From the NCBI RefSeq assembly GCF_026130545.1, contig NZ_JAMOIM010000026.1:1-64000 (forward strand): a stretch of 64,000 nt of DNA, given 5' to 3'. The notes under the pieces are model-generated. The model saw only the letters and a program-made list of their open reading frames with translations, was not told where the DNA came from and made no database searches. The stretch comes from Lichenifustis flavocetrariae. GTDB lineage: Bacteria > Pseudomonadota > Alphaproteobacteria > Rhizobiales > Beijerinckiaceae. A program made the translations under genes and the position numbers. This document shows positions 37,150 through 45,395 of the stretch, in pieces; position 1 is the stretch's first letter; the number at the start of each line of letters is the position of its first letter.

Positions 37150-37533
37150 ATGACCCGCATCTTATTCGTTGGCCAGAAACCGGAAACCGTTGACTTCTCC
37201 GATCCGTCCCTGCCGCCGGGCTTCGACGCGCAGAAGATCAACGCGGGCATCAGGGTGGCGGTCGAAAAGATAGGAGAACGTGGATGGGAGTGCGACCTTT
37301 GCATGGTCACTCCCGACGATACGGCAGGGCCCGCCATCGAGAAGCAGTTGCAGAGCGCGCGCTACGATTGCGTGGTGATCGGCGGCGGCCTCAGGCTTCC
37401 GCCGAAGAGCCTGGCCTTGTTCGAGACCGTGGTGAACGCCGTCCACCGAGCAGCGCCCAATGCGGCGATCGCCTTCAACACGCGTCCCGAGGACACTGCG
37501 GAGGCGGCGGCACGCCAACTCACGCCCGGCTGA
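37150..37533 (+). CDS. conserved hypothetical protein, Rossmann-like
   Basis: A 127-residue protein beginning TRILFVGQKPETVDFSDP, with a mid-region YDCVVIGGGLRLPPKSLALF. The alternating hydrophobic strands and the VVIGGG loop suggest a small alpha/beta nucleotide-binding-like fold. Similar short proteins occur as orphans in proteobacteria, without assigned function as far as I know. The start is the ATG after GAACAAGCA; a frame 67 codons longer exists but is Arg-rich and implausible. No obvious operon partner. A hairpin follows the stop. Confidence 0.6.
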   Translation: MTRILFVGQKPETVDFSDPSLPPGFDAQKINAGIRVAVEKIGERGWECDLCMVTPDDTAGPAIEKQLQSARYDCVVIGGGLRLPPKSLALFETVVNAVHRAAPNAAIAFNTRPEDTAEAAARQLTPG

Positions 37534-37547
37534 GGCGCGCTGATTGG

Positions 37548-37571
37548 CGAGCACCTTTGGCGCGGTGCTCG
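37548..37571 (+). terminator. hairpin, possible terminator
   Basis: CGAGCACC and GGTGCTCG form an eight-base perfect stem with an eight-base loop, 14 nt after the stop of the 127-residue protein gene. There is no T-tract, so termination may need Rho or may not occur. Confidence 0.35.
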
Positions 37572-37736
37572 ACCTCACGAGCTGGAACGGCTTGTCGCAA
37601 CGTGGCCCATCTCGGCCGAAAGCTCGAGCGCTTTCCATGATGTAGATACAGCTAGAAAACTCATCATGCCGGTGCCGCGCCGCCCCTCGAGCCGCGCGAC
37701 GCACCGACCGCCGATCGGTACTCAGGAGCCGTGCGC

Positions 37737-38150
37737 TTAGCCCGCCAGTTTTGTGGTGTTGTGCGGATCGATGACGAACTTCTTGGATGACCCTTCACGG
37801 AATATTTTGTACGCCTCCGGCGCCTTCTCCAGCGGAATGACCTCGGTGTTCAGCAGGGGGGTTAGGTACGGCATCCGGTCCCAAAGGATCGCCATCATCA
37901 GGCCGCGGTTGTACCGCATCATGGGACATTGCCCGGCCGTCAGCGATGGCGACTTGACCCAGGCCTTGGGGAGTTTCCAGGCCAGCTTGCCCAGCTTGCC
38001 GAGTTCATTCGGCGCTCCGGGGTCCAGATTGGTGTAAACTCCTGGGATGCCCATGGCACCGACCGGCTTGACCACTTTCATCAGCATGTTGATGACGGCT
38101 TCCTCTTGGTTGCCTGTGCTGCTCGGCCCATAGCCGTGGCACTGCGTATT
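37737..38150 (-). pseudogene. 3' remnant of a zinc-dependent formaldehyde/alcohol dehydrogenase
   Basis: Reads as the C-terminal third of a glutathione-independent formaldehyde dehydrogenase-type MDR enzyme: CHGYGPSSTGNQEEAVINM, GAMGIPGVYTNLDPGAP, LTAGQCPMMRYNRGLMM and LEKAPEAYKIFREG. The frame is open from an in-frame TGA at 38151-38153. Everything N-terminal, including the zinc ligands and most of the NAD fold, is missing. The truncation point abuts IS21-like terminal repeats, so a transposition event probably removed the 5' part. It has no start of its own beyond an internal ATG (giving 116 residues) and is unlikely to be functional. Confidence 0.7.
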
Positions 38151-38157
38151 TCAGAGC

Positions 38158-38226
38158 ATCATGGGCACGGATTTCACGGGATCATGGGCAGTGATTTCAC
38201 GGCATCGCGGGCACCCGTTTTAGGGC
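38158..38226. repeat. three tandem 22-23 nt repeats, IS21-like terminus
   Basis: Three successive units follow each other: ATCATGGGCACGGATTTCA, ATCATGGGCAGTGATTTCA and a diverged CATCGCGGGCACCCGTTTTA. Multiple short repeats of this kind mark the ends of IS21-family elements, where they bind the transposase. No istA/istB gene is present, so this is a remnant. It lies exactly where the dehydrogenase remnant loses its reading frame. Confidence 0.5.
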
Positions 38227-38386
38227 GGTGATGCAGCCTCGACCGACAATCTGACCGGGTACTCAGCCGCTCGTTTCGAACACGAGGGGCCTGATGCCGA
38301 CCGAGAGTGTAAATCGGATTGGGTTTGAACCCCTGATCGGCTCCGAACAATGACCCCAAACTCCGGCTGTTAAGGTACGGATCACG

Positions 38387-38890
38387 TTGAGATACCGGCC
38401 GTTCCGCTGGGGTGAACCTTATAAGCCGAACTGGGGTCAAACCCTCGCGCCCATTTACATCCTGCGGCTCCTGCAGGCCGACGGACGACTTAGCAACGCT
38501 GACTTGGCCGAGCGCGTCAGCCTGTCGCCATCAGCGTGCCTGCGCCGCGTCCGTGCTTTGGAAGAGGCCAATCTGATTGAGGCCTACGCTGCCGTGCTGA
38601 ACGCCCGTGCCGCTGGGCTTGCCGGTGTCGCCTTCGTTCTCATCACTCTCGATCAGCAAGGTCGCCTCGCGCTCGACAGGTTCGAAGCAGCAGTCGGGAA
38701 TCACCGTGAAATCCAGGAATGCTACCTCTTGGCCGGCGCGGCTGACTACATGGTGCGCATCGTTTACGCCGACGCAGAGGATTTCGAACGCGTCCATACG
38801 GCGATCTTGACCCAATTACCGGGCGTGGTGCGTGTGCAATCCACGCTCGTACTTCGCACCGTGAAAAAGTCGACGGCGCTTCCAGTCTGA
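38387..38890 (+). CDS. Lrp/AsnC-family regulator, 5'-truncated
   Basis: The family match starts at ILRLLQADGRLSNADLAERV, the first helix of the Lrp winged helix-turn-helix. It continues through SLSPSACLRRVRALEEANLI and the RAM ligand-binding domain to residue 167. The usual N-terminal segment (an Asp-x-x-Asp pattern before ILR) is replaced by a 20-residue stretch from non-homologous DNA, and the frame now opens at a TTG. An inverted pair of short repeats (38351-38367 and 38425-38439) sits at this junction, consistent with a transposon scar. The DNA-binding domain is nearly complete, so residual function cannot be excluded. Confidence 0.65.
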   Translation: MRYRPFRWGEPYKPNWGQTLAPIYILRLLQADGRLSNADLAERVSLSPSACLRRVRALEEANLIEAYAAVLNARAAGLAGVAFVLITLDQQGRLALDRFEAAVGNHREIQECYLLAGAADYMVRIVYADAEDFERVHTAILTQLPGVVRVQSTLVLRTVKKSTALPV

Positions 38891-39134
38891 CCGCGCGGTG
38901 TGAGCCGTTGAGCAAGCATCGTTAGATGTGCCGTTACGCTCGGATTGGCGTCGCGATGATCACATCGGCGCAGGAGGCTATGACCCTGCACCGCAGGCTT
39001 ATTACCGAGCTTTGGAAACCGTCGTTGAAAGGCTCGGACGCCGTGCGCTTCCTGCGCGACCTGCTGGATACGGCCGACCGGGCCTCTGACCAGGCGAGCC
39101 ACCAGAGCGCCCCTGCCCACAGTCTGACCAAGTC

Positions 39135-40514
39135 TCAAGCCAGCGCCGCAGGATGCCAGTCCTGCCAGCCGCCGATCCTCTCCCACGCGGCCGCGATTGC
39201 CAGAAGCGTCGCCTCGGCGTGGTAGCGCGCGACGAACTGCACCGAGAGCGGAAGGCCATCTGACGACAACCCGGCCATCATGGCCAGGGCCGGGTGGCCA
39301 GTGACGTTGAACGGCGTCCGCGCCTGCCGGGGGTAGGTCCTCGCCATTTCCGCAGCGTCGTCGATCCTGCAGGGCGGATCCATGGCACTTGCGGTGAGCA
39401 GCACGTCCACGGTGCCCATCACAGCCTCGACAGCCTCGATCAGGGTGCGGCGACGCCGCTGCGCCAGCACGTAGTCCTCGGCCGTGAGGAACGCCCCGGC
39501 GAGAAGACGGCGCCGCGTCGACTCCGCGTAATCTTCCGGACGCTCACGCAGCCACCGCGCATGAATGGTCCAGGCCTCGGCCTGCAGCAAGATTCGGTTG
39601 ACCGATGAAAAGCCGTTAAGGGCGGGCAGGGTGACCTCCTCGATTAGGGCCCCTTCCCGGGCGAGTGCCGCCGCGACCTCGTCCAGCGCAGCCGCGACGT
39701 CCGGGTGGGCGGGCATGTCGCGTTCGTGGAAATGGCGGACGTAGCCGATCCGGAAGCCGCGCACATCGCCATGCTTACCCTTAGATGAGCCGCCATGCGG
39801 GCCGGCCGGCCTGTGTCCGGCCAGAACGGCCAGCATGGCGGCGACATCCGCGACTGTGCGCCCCATCGGTCCGACATGGTCCAGGGTCGGCGCGAGCGGG
39901 AAGACGCCCTCGCGGGACACGAGCCCGTAGGTCGGCTTCAGGCCGACCACACCGCACGCGCTGGCAGGGTTGCGGATCGAGCCGCCCGTGTCGGTCCCGA
40001 GCGCCAGCGGGAACAGCCCCGCCGCGAGGCCTGCGCCGGCCCCTGAGGAGGAGCCGCCAGGATGACGTTCGCGGTTCCACGGATTGCGGGCAGGTGGGAA
40101 AGGCAGGTCGAAGCTCGGGCCGCCGAGCGCGAACTCATGGGTCGCCAGCTTGCCGACGATGATCGCGCCAGCGCGGCGCAGGGCCGCGACCGCCGCCGCG
40201 TCGCTGGCCGCCACATGGTCGCGCAGGATCTTGGAGTGGCAGGTACACGGCAGACCGGCGACGTCGATAATGTCCTTGATGCCGACCGGAATGCCCTGGA
40301 GCGGACCACGATCGAGGCCGGCCCGAAGGTCGCGCTCGGCCTCCTGGGCCGCCTGAACGGCACCGGCGGCGTCACAGTGCACAAAGGCGTTTACCAGCGG
40401 GTCGATGGCCGCGATGCGCTTGAGTGTCGCCTCCAGGGCCTCGACAGGCGACAGGTGGCCGCTCCGGAAAGCGTCCCCGAGCGCCGCGGCCGACATCCAC
40501 TGCAGATTGTCCAC
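39135..40514 (-). CDS. amidase (amidase signature family)
   Basis: A 459-residue amidase-signature enzyme that hydrolyses a carboxamide. The catalytic Lys80 is in VGIKDIIDVAG, the cis-Ser in HPGGSSSGAG (155-157) and the nucleophile Ser179 in GTDTGGSIRNPA. The Ser-cisSer-Lys triad is therefore intact. The start is GTG, two bases after the stop of a 70-residue ORF resembling the small partner of AtzE-type amidases in position and length. GatA of tRNA amidotransferase is unlikely because no gatB/gatC lies nearby. It probably releases ammonia from a small amide imported by the neighbouring transporter. Confidence 0.88.
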   Translation of the reverse strand: MDNLQWMSAAALGDAFRSGHLSPVEALEATLKRIAAIDPLVNAFVHCDAAGAVQAAQEAERDLRAGLDRGPLQGIPVGIKDIIDVAGLPCTCHSKILRDHVAASDAAAVAALRRAGAIIVGKLATHEFALGGPSFDLPFPPARNPWNRERHPGGSSSGAGAGLAAGLFPLALGTDTGGSIRNPASACGVVGLKPTYGLVSREGVFPLAPTLDHVGPMGRTVADVAAMLAVLAGHRPAGPHGGSSKGKHGDVRGFRIGYVRHFHERDMPAHPDVAAALDEVAAALAREGALIEEVTLPALNGFSSVNRILLQAEAWTIHARWLRERPEDYAESTRRRLLAGAFLTAEDYVLAQRRRRTLIEAVEAVMGTVDVLLTASAMDPPCRIDDAAEMARTYPRQARTPFNVTGHPALAMMAGLSSDGLPLSVQFVARYHAEATLLAIAAAWERIGGWQDWHPAALA

Positions 40515-40516
40515 GA

Positions 40517-40729
40517 TCAGCGCTCTGTCGGCACGGGAGTGACGATCATGGGAGGCCAGGGCTCCGACGCCGCCGCGACGCCCGTGGCGGCGTCACGCTG
40601 CGCCGCAACCTGGCGGGCGGCCGCGAGCACGTCGTCGCGGAACTGCGTCCAGGCGCGGTCGAGCCCGGCCGCACGCACCTGGCGCTCGACCTCGCTCATG
40701 TCCGGTCCGGCAGGGGCGCGCTTGGCCAT
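40517..40729 (-). CDS. small ORF upstream of amidase, AtzG-like by position
   Basis: A 70-residue protein with one predicted helical stretch (EVERQVRAAGLDRAWTQFRD) and a Pro-rich C-terminal tail. Amidases of the AtzE type often follow a 55-70 residue partner (AtzG, DUF4089) that stabilises them and likewise ends in an extended tail. Sequence similarity is not obvious to me, so the assignment rests on size and position. The ATG overlaps the TGA of the upstream remnant (TGATG), and a second ATG is directly before it. Confidence 0.4.
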   Translation of the reverse strand: MAKRAPAGPDMSEVERQVRAAGLDRAWTQFRDDVLAAARQVAAQRDAATGVAAASEPWPPMIVTPVPTER

Positions 40730-40893
40730 CATCGCATCACCAACACGGGCCGGCCGCTCGCGGTCCTGTCCCGCAGGCTCGCGATCGCGTCGCCGACGCG
40801 ATCGAGGGGATACAGCGAGAGGGTCCTGGGCTCGATCCGCCCCGCATCGTAGAGCGAGAACAAATCGTCGTAGCAGGCCGTCACCATGTCGGG
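40729..40893 (-). pseudogene. C-terminal fragment of a quinone oxidoreductase-like MDR protein
   Basis: The last 53 codons of an open frame read MVTACYDDLFSLYDAGRIEP and LDRVGDAIASLRDR, ending GRPVLVM. This matches the C-terminus of NADPH:quinone oxidoreductase-type dehydrogenases. Nothing of the catalytic or NAD domains is present, since the preceding DNA belongs to a decayed aldolase gene. Confidence 0.55.
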
Positions 40894-41631
40894 CCTGCGC
40901 TTGCCGGCATATCGTCCAGCGCCATCGCCTGGGTCCGAACGCGCGCATTTACGTACGTGCAGATCGCACGATAGACCGCCTCCTGCAGGCTCCGTCCCAC
41001 CGCCACCAAGCCGTGGCCGCGCATCAGGGTCACGCAGGCGCAGTGCATCGCCTTGGCGGGGCTCCTGCCCATCACAGCGTTGCTGATCAGCATGTCCGTG
41101 GCGTCTACGAAATCCTTGCTGATTTCGCACCGGGCGGTTTTGGCCAGAAAAGCCGACATGTGATAGCCGGGCCGAAGGGGCGTCCGCGACACGAAGAACG
41201 GCAGAGCCGACGGCGTGTGGCTGTGGACGATCGCCATGACGTCGGGGAGCGAGCGTTAAACCTCGCTGTGGATGTACCGCTCGAGGTAGCCAGTCCGCCC
41301 TCCCGCGTTCAGCCCGTTGCCGTCGAGGTCGTACGTGATGATGTCGCCCGCCTCGACCAGGGCCGGTGCCATCGGCCGCGCCGGGAGGAAGTGGGCTCGC
41401 CTCGTCAGGCAACCGAACGCTCATATGGCCGAATCCGTCGACGATGCCCTGGTCGGCCAGGATGTGGTTGGCCGCGACGAGCTCCTGGACGAGGGCTGCG
41501 CGGGGGGAAGGTCCGGCGTCACTGAAGTTCCTTTCAGGATCGTGCTGCTTGCCATACGCAGTCTTTTCACTGAGACCAGCGAGACCAACGCCGCGGAAGA
41601 ACACTATCTCAGACCGCCAGCGTCTCTTCAC
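40881..41631 (-). pseudogene. frameshifted class II aldolase/adducin-family gene
   Basis: Two frames together give a class II aldolase-like protein. One frame holds the N-terminal LVQELVAANHILADQGIVDG and FGHMSVRLP. Another, opening near 41237, holds the metal-binding MAIVHSHTPSALPFFV, the stretch GYHMSAFLAKTARCEI, and LMRGHGLVAVGRSLQEAVYR (HGL supplies the distal His). They are joined only through at least one frameshift around 41.25-41.4 kb. The 118-residue second part could be translated but lacks the N-terminus. In catabolic clusters such enzymes cleave sugar-phosphate-like or hydroxy-acid substrates. Confidence 0.65.
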
Positions 41632-41660
41632 GCAAAGATCGAGAGTAGTTGGACTTCCGA

Positions 41661-42551
41661 CTAGGCGGCCGGTCGGACGCTCGCGAAGTGGGCGGCCACT
41701 TGGCCCGGAGTCGTTAGCCAGACGTCATCGCGACAGGCCGCAATATGCGCAAACGCCCGACGCAGCGCGCGAAGCCGAAACGGATGACCGATGACGAAAG
41801 GATGGGTGATGATGGTGCACACAAGCGGCCACTTTTCGGACTGAAGCAGCATCTCGTCGAACTGATCGATGATCATCCGTTCGTATTCCGTGGCGCCATG
41901 CTGGCGAAACACGATGGCTGGCGAGTCGTTCACCTCCAAGGAGTAGGGGACGGACAGGAGCGGCCCAGAACGGGTGCTGAGCCAGAACGGCTGATCGTCC
42001 GCCGGCCAGTCCAGCACGTAGGTGTAGCCAGCCTCCTTCAGGAGGTCGAGCGTGACGGGGGACTGCGCGAAGTAGGGGCCCATCCAGCCGCGTGGCTGCT
42101 GTCCAGTCGCCTTCCTGATCGTGTCGGTCGTCTCCGCGATCAGTGCGCGCTCCTCCGCTTCGGAAAGCGTGTCCTGTCGTTCGGCGTTGGTGCGACCATG
42201 ACCGATCAGCTCGTCGCCGCGACTGATGATTCTTTCAATCAGCTGGGGGCATTCTTGAAAGGTCAGTGAATTGATGTTGTGCGACGTCGGAAATTCGTAC
42301 TCATCGAGCAGATCGAACAGGTACCACTGCCCGACGCGGTTGCCATAGTCGCGCCAGGCATAATTGCGGGTGTTTTGAGTCGCGTTCGGAGTGGTGTTGT
42401 CACTACCCAGCCCACTCAGAAAGCTGAACACCTCAATATTATTACAAATGGCAAGCGCTAACCGCTTGCCCCCCGGCCAGGAGAAGTGCGGCCGCACCGT
42501 AATTGGCGAGTAGGCGTACCGGCCATGCTTGATAAGGTCGATGAGGGGCAT
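41661..42551 (-). CDS. polysaccharide deacetylase-family protein (PuuE/allantoinase-like)
   Basis: A 296-residue NodB-homology TIM-barrel protein. The N-terminus LALAICNNIEVFSF replaces the canonical metal-binding Asp-Asp motif, as in PuuE-type members. EFPTSHNINSL and DELIGHGRTNAERQDTLSE give further family segments, and IITHPFVIGHPFRLRAL is the C-terminal His motif. PuuE-like members act on amide or ureide bonds (allantoin, for example) rather than on chitin, which would suit the amidase and transporter genes nearby. The substrate is unknown. No signal peptide is visible. Confidence 0.75.
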   Translation of the reverse strand: MPLIDLIKHGRYAYSPITVRPHFSWPGGKRLALAICNNIEVFSFLSGLGSDNTTPNATQNTRNYAWRDYGNRVGQWYLFDLLDEYEFPTSHNINSLTFQECPQLIERIISRGDELIGHGRTNAERQDTLSEAEERALIAETTDTIRKATGQQPRGWMGPYFAQSPVTLDLLKEAGYTYVLDWPADDQPFWLSTRSGPLLSVPYSLEVNDSPAIVFRQHGATEYERMIIDQFDEMLLQSEKWPLVCTIITHPFVIGHPFRLRALRRAFAHIAACRDDVWLTTPGQVAAHFASVRPAA

Positions 42552-42720
42552 GGGATTCCTGCATCAGCACATTAATCGGGGACCGTCGAGACTAAGCTTC
42601 ACCGCGGACTTGCCCGCTAGCTTCTCCACTGAGGCAGCGCCGTTTTCGACGCCGCCCTAGCGATCCGGGCACTCTCTGACCAGCGACAAGAAGCGCCGGT
42701 TCGAGACGATCATCGTGCGA

Positions 42721-44133
42721 TCATTGCGCAGCCAGATCGCGAATGGCTGGTGTCGATAATTCGAGCGCCCGCGCATAGCGTTCGACACCTTCATCGATTT
42801 CGTCCCGCGTGATCGAAAGGGGCGGCGAGAAGGCGTTGACGTCGATGTAGGGCAGGCCGCGCACCAGAACCCCCTCGGCTATGGCGTTCTTCGCGACGAC
42901 CCGTTGAGGTCCGGTCTTGGCGGCGAAGGCGCGCTTGGTCTTCTTGTCGGCGACGAACTCGACCCCAAGCATGAGACCTGTGCCACGAACGTTACCGACG
43001 TAAGGGTGATCGCCAACTCTTTCGGTGAGGCGAGCCAGCATGTAGGGGCCGAGCTCCGCGGCGTTCTCGACCAGGCGCTCTCGCTCGATGATGTCGAGGT
43101 TCACGAGCCCGATGGCTGCGCCGACCGGGTGCCCCGCATAGGTGGACCCATGCATGACGGGGCCGTACTGGGGCGATGCCGCCTCAAGCACCGCCCAGAT
43201 CTCCTCGGAGATCACCGAAGCGGAAACCGGGAAGTAGGCACTCGTGAGGCCTTTCGCGAGCGTGACGATATCGGGCTTCAGGTCGAAATGAGCGGTGCCG
43301 AACCACGAGCCGAGCCGGCCAAAGCCCGTGATGACCTCATCGGCGATGAACAGGATATCGTTCTCGGCAAGGATCGGCTGCAGGCGAGCGAAATAGCCGA
43401 CCGGCGGCAGGCAGACGCCGCCTGAACCGATCACGGGCTCTGCGATGAAAGCGGCGATCGTCTCCGCACCTTCGCGCCGGATCAGGTCCTTGATCTCATT
43501 GATGAGGCGCTCCGTGAATGCCTCCTCGCTCTCGCCCTCGTGGCCAAAACGGAAGTAATGCGGGCAGGACGTGTGGAAGACACCTTCCACGGGGAGGTCG
43601 AAGGCAACATGGTAGGCCGGAATACCCGTCATGCTGGCAGATGCCAGAGTCGTTCCATGATAACCGCCCAGGCGCGAGATCACCTTCTTCTTTTGAGGCT
43701 TGCCGCGAAGATTGTTGTAGTAGCGGACCAGCTTATAATTCGTATCGTTAGCATCTGAGCCGGAAGTGCCGAAGAACACCTTAGACAGGTGTCTGGCGCC
43801 GGCCTTTTCGCGCAGCAATGACAAAACCCGGTCTGCCAATCGAATGGCGCTCTCGTTGGAGGACGAGCCGAAGAGGTGGTAGAAGCTCAGATCGGTGATT
43901 GCCTTAGCGGCAGCCTCGGCAATCTCGGTTCGCCCATAGCCGACGTTGACGCACCATAGGCCGGCCCCGAGATCGACCAGCACGCGTCCCGTCTGATCCT
44001 TGATCCGAGCCCCGTGCGCATCCGACAGGATCAGCGGCCCATTCTTGAGGTGGTCGGCAATGGAGGTCGCCGGATGGAACAGAGCCTCGCGATCCATATC
44101 GGCGAGCGAGAAGTTTCGCGGCATCTCAGTCAT
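42721..44133 (-). CDS. class III PLP-dependent aminotransferase
   Basis: A 470-residue omega-amino acid or diamine transaminase. VFFGTSGSDANDTNYKLVRY binds the cofactor phosphate, FIADEVITGFGRLG holds the pyridine-N-binding Asp (about residue 265) and LAKGLTSAYFPVSA the Schiff-base Lys (about 294). Typical substrates are beta-alanine, GABA, putrescine or aromatic amines, with pyruvate as acceptor. AAGGAG seven bases before the ATG at 44133 sets the start; a GTG at 44136 directly precedes it. It is divergent from the SDR gene across an AT-rich region. Together with the polyamine-type importer it suggests amine catabolism. Confidence 0.9.
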   Translation of the reverse strand: MTEMPRNFSLADMDREALFHPATSIADHLKNGPLILSDAHGARIKDQTGRVLVDLGAGLWCVNVGYGRTEIAEAAAKAITDLSFYHLFGSSSNESAIRLADRVLSLLREKAGARHLSKVFFGTSGSDANDTNYKLVRYYNNLRGKPQKKKVISRLGGYHGTTLASASMTGIPAYHVAFDLPVEGVFHTSCPHYFRFGHEGESEEAFTERLINEIKDLIRREGAETIAAFIAEPVIGSGGVCLPPVGYFARLQPILAENDILFIADEVITGFGRLGSWFGTAHFDLKPDIVTLAKGLTSAYFPVSASVISEEIWAVLEAASPQYGPVMHGSTYAGHPVGAAIGLVNLDIIERERLVENAAELGPYMLARLTERVGDHPYVGNVRGTGLMLGVEFVADKKTKRAFAAKTGPQRVVAKNAIAEGVLVRGLPYIDVNAFSPPLSITRDEIDEGVERYARALELSTPAIRDLAAQ

Positions 44134-44398
44134 CACTTGTCTCCTTGTTTAGCTACCAATGGGACGTTCCCGCACCCTGAAGGTGGGCTAACCTGCGTCT
44201 CTGAACGCGATCTCAACTTACATTCATATTGACCAAGATATCGATGGCCTCACCATGAGGTTTATACTTAGTATCTAATGCATCAATCTGTAGTAATAAT
44301 CTAAAAAATCAGGTTGTATCAGGTTATAATGAATAATAAAACTTGATTAACGAAATATATTACAATACATGAACCACAACACTATCTGGAGAATTTGC
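44134..44398. promoter_or_regulatory. AT-rich divergent promoter region
   Basis: The sequence from about 44215 to 44390 is strongly AT-rich compared with its neighbours. On the plus strand a consensus TATAAT lies at 44325-44330. Two adjacent copies of ATCAGGTTRT (44308-44317 and 44318-44327) overlap it, a layout expected for a regulator site covering a -10 box. No strong -35 box is visible 17 nt upstream. Confidence 0.4.
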
Positions 44399-45130
44399 AT
44401 GGAACTCAATCTTCGCGGCAAGACCGCGCTTGTGACAGGTGGATCCAAGGGGATCGGGCTCGCGATTGCGGCGGCGCTCGCCAGCGAGGGCTGCGCTATA
44501 CATCTCGAGGCTCGCACCGAGGCCACACTCACCGCGGCGCGGGAGGCGATCCGGGCGCGCTACCCGGTCCCGGTTACGCTGCATGCGCTGGATCTCGCCC
44601 GAAGCGAGTCGGTCGAAACCCTCGCCGAGCGCTGTCGTGACATCGACATCCTGGTCAACAACGCTGGCGCCATTCCCGACGGCTCGCTCGACACACTCGA
44701 CGAAAAGAGCTGGCGCGCCGCATGGGATCTCAAGGTTTTCGGCTACGTCAACATGACGCGCGCGTTTCTCGGGCTGATGCAGCAGCGAGGTCATGGTGTT
44801 ATTCTCAATATCATTGGACTTGCGGGCGAAAGGCCGGATGCAGGCTTCGTGGCTGGAACGGCGGGCAACGCCGCCCTGATGGCGTTCACACGCGCTGTCG
44901 GCAGCACCAGCCTCGACCACGGCGTTCGCGTTCTCGCCGTCAATCCCGGCCCGGTGGATACCAGCGGCGGATTGAGTGATCCGGCCCTATCGCAGCAATC
45001 GGCGGGTCCCCGTGCGGTGACCGCAAGGGACGTGGGCGACCTCGTTGCCTTCCTGGTGTCCGAGCGCGCCGCCTCCATCACCGGTACGATCCACACGATC
45101 GACGGCGGGCTTGGCGCGCGACGGTCGTAG
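44399..45130 (+). CDS. SDR-family oxidoreductase
   Basis: A 243-residue short-chain dehydrogenase. The NAD(P)-binding motif is TALVTGGSKGIGLAIA near residue 9, and DILVNNAGAIPDGSLDTLD gives the NNAG motif. The C-terminus ends HTIDGGLGARRS. The usual catalytic YxxxK appears as AGFVAGTAGNAALMAFTRAV, with no Tyr or Lys at the expected positions. It is therefore an atypical SDR (compare related AtuG or Fab-like variants) and may not be catalytic. TGGAG seven bases upstream supports this ATG over one ten codons earlier. It runs divergently from the aminotransferase gene. Confidence 0.8.
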   Translation: MELNLRGKTALVTGGSKGIGLAIAAALASEGCAIHLEARTEATLTAAREAIRARYPVPVTLHALDLARSESVETLAERCRDIDILVNNAGAIPDGSLDTLDEKSWRAAWDLKVFGYVNMTRAFLGLMQQRGHGVILNIIGLAGERPDAGFVAGTAGNAALMAFTRAVGSTSLDHGVRVLAVNPGPVDTSGGLSDPALSQQSAGPRAVTARDVGDLVAFLVSERAASITGTIHTIDGGLGARRS

Positions 45131-45395
45131 ATCGACCGTCCTCGGCCACCATCGGCGTCTCCAGATGCAGCGCGAGGGCTGTGCTGGAGGCGAGCCGGCT
45201 TCGCCGATGCGTCGGACGAGTTCTCTGTCGCATCTTCAAGCCGAGGACAAACAACATAGGACGACTCGTGTAGGTATGGAAATAACTTCGTACTAAAAAC
45301 CGCAGATATATTGAAGAGTCAAGTCTTACATCTGGACATTCTACAATTTTCTATTTATATGATGCCTCGTTCGGAATCATGAGAGGGAATCTAAC
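45131..45395. promoter_or_regulatory. AT-rich upstream region of the solute-binding protein gene
   Basis: The last 130 nt before the solute-binding protein gene are markedly AT-rich, with TACAAT (near 45339) as a possible -10 box. AGAGGGAA lies about nine bases before the GTG start. No terminator for the preceding SDR gene was seen. Confidence 0.3.

Noticed and set aside
38158-38226. Short repeats considered as a CRISPR fragment
   Set aside because: Units are contiguous with no unique spacers, and they look like IS21-type terminal repeats.
38926-39225. 99-codon plus-strand frame between the Lrp-like gene and the amidase
   Set aside because: No family, no ribosome binding site, and its 3' third is antisense to the amidase.
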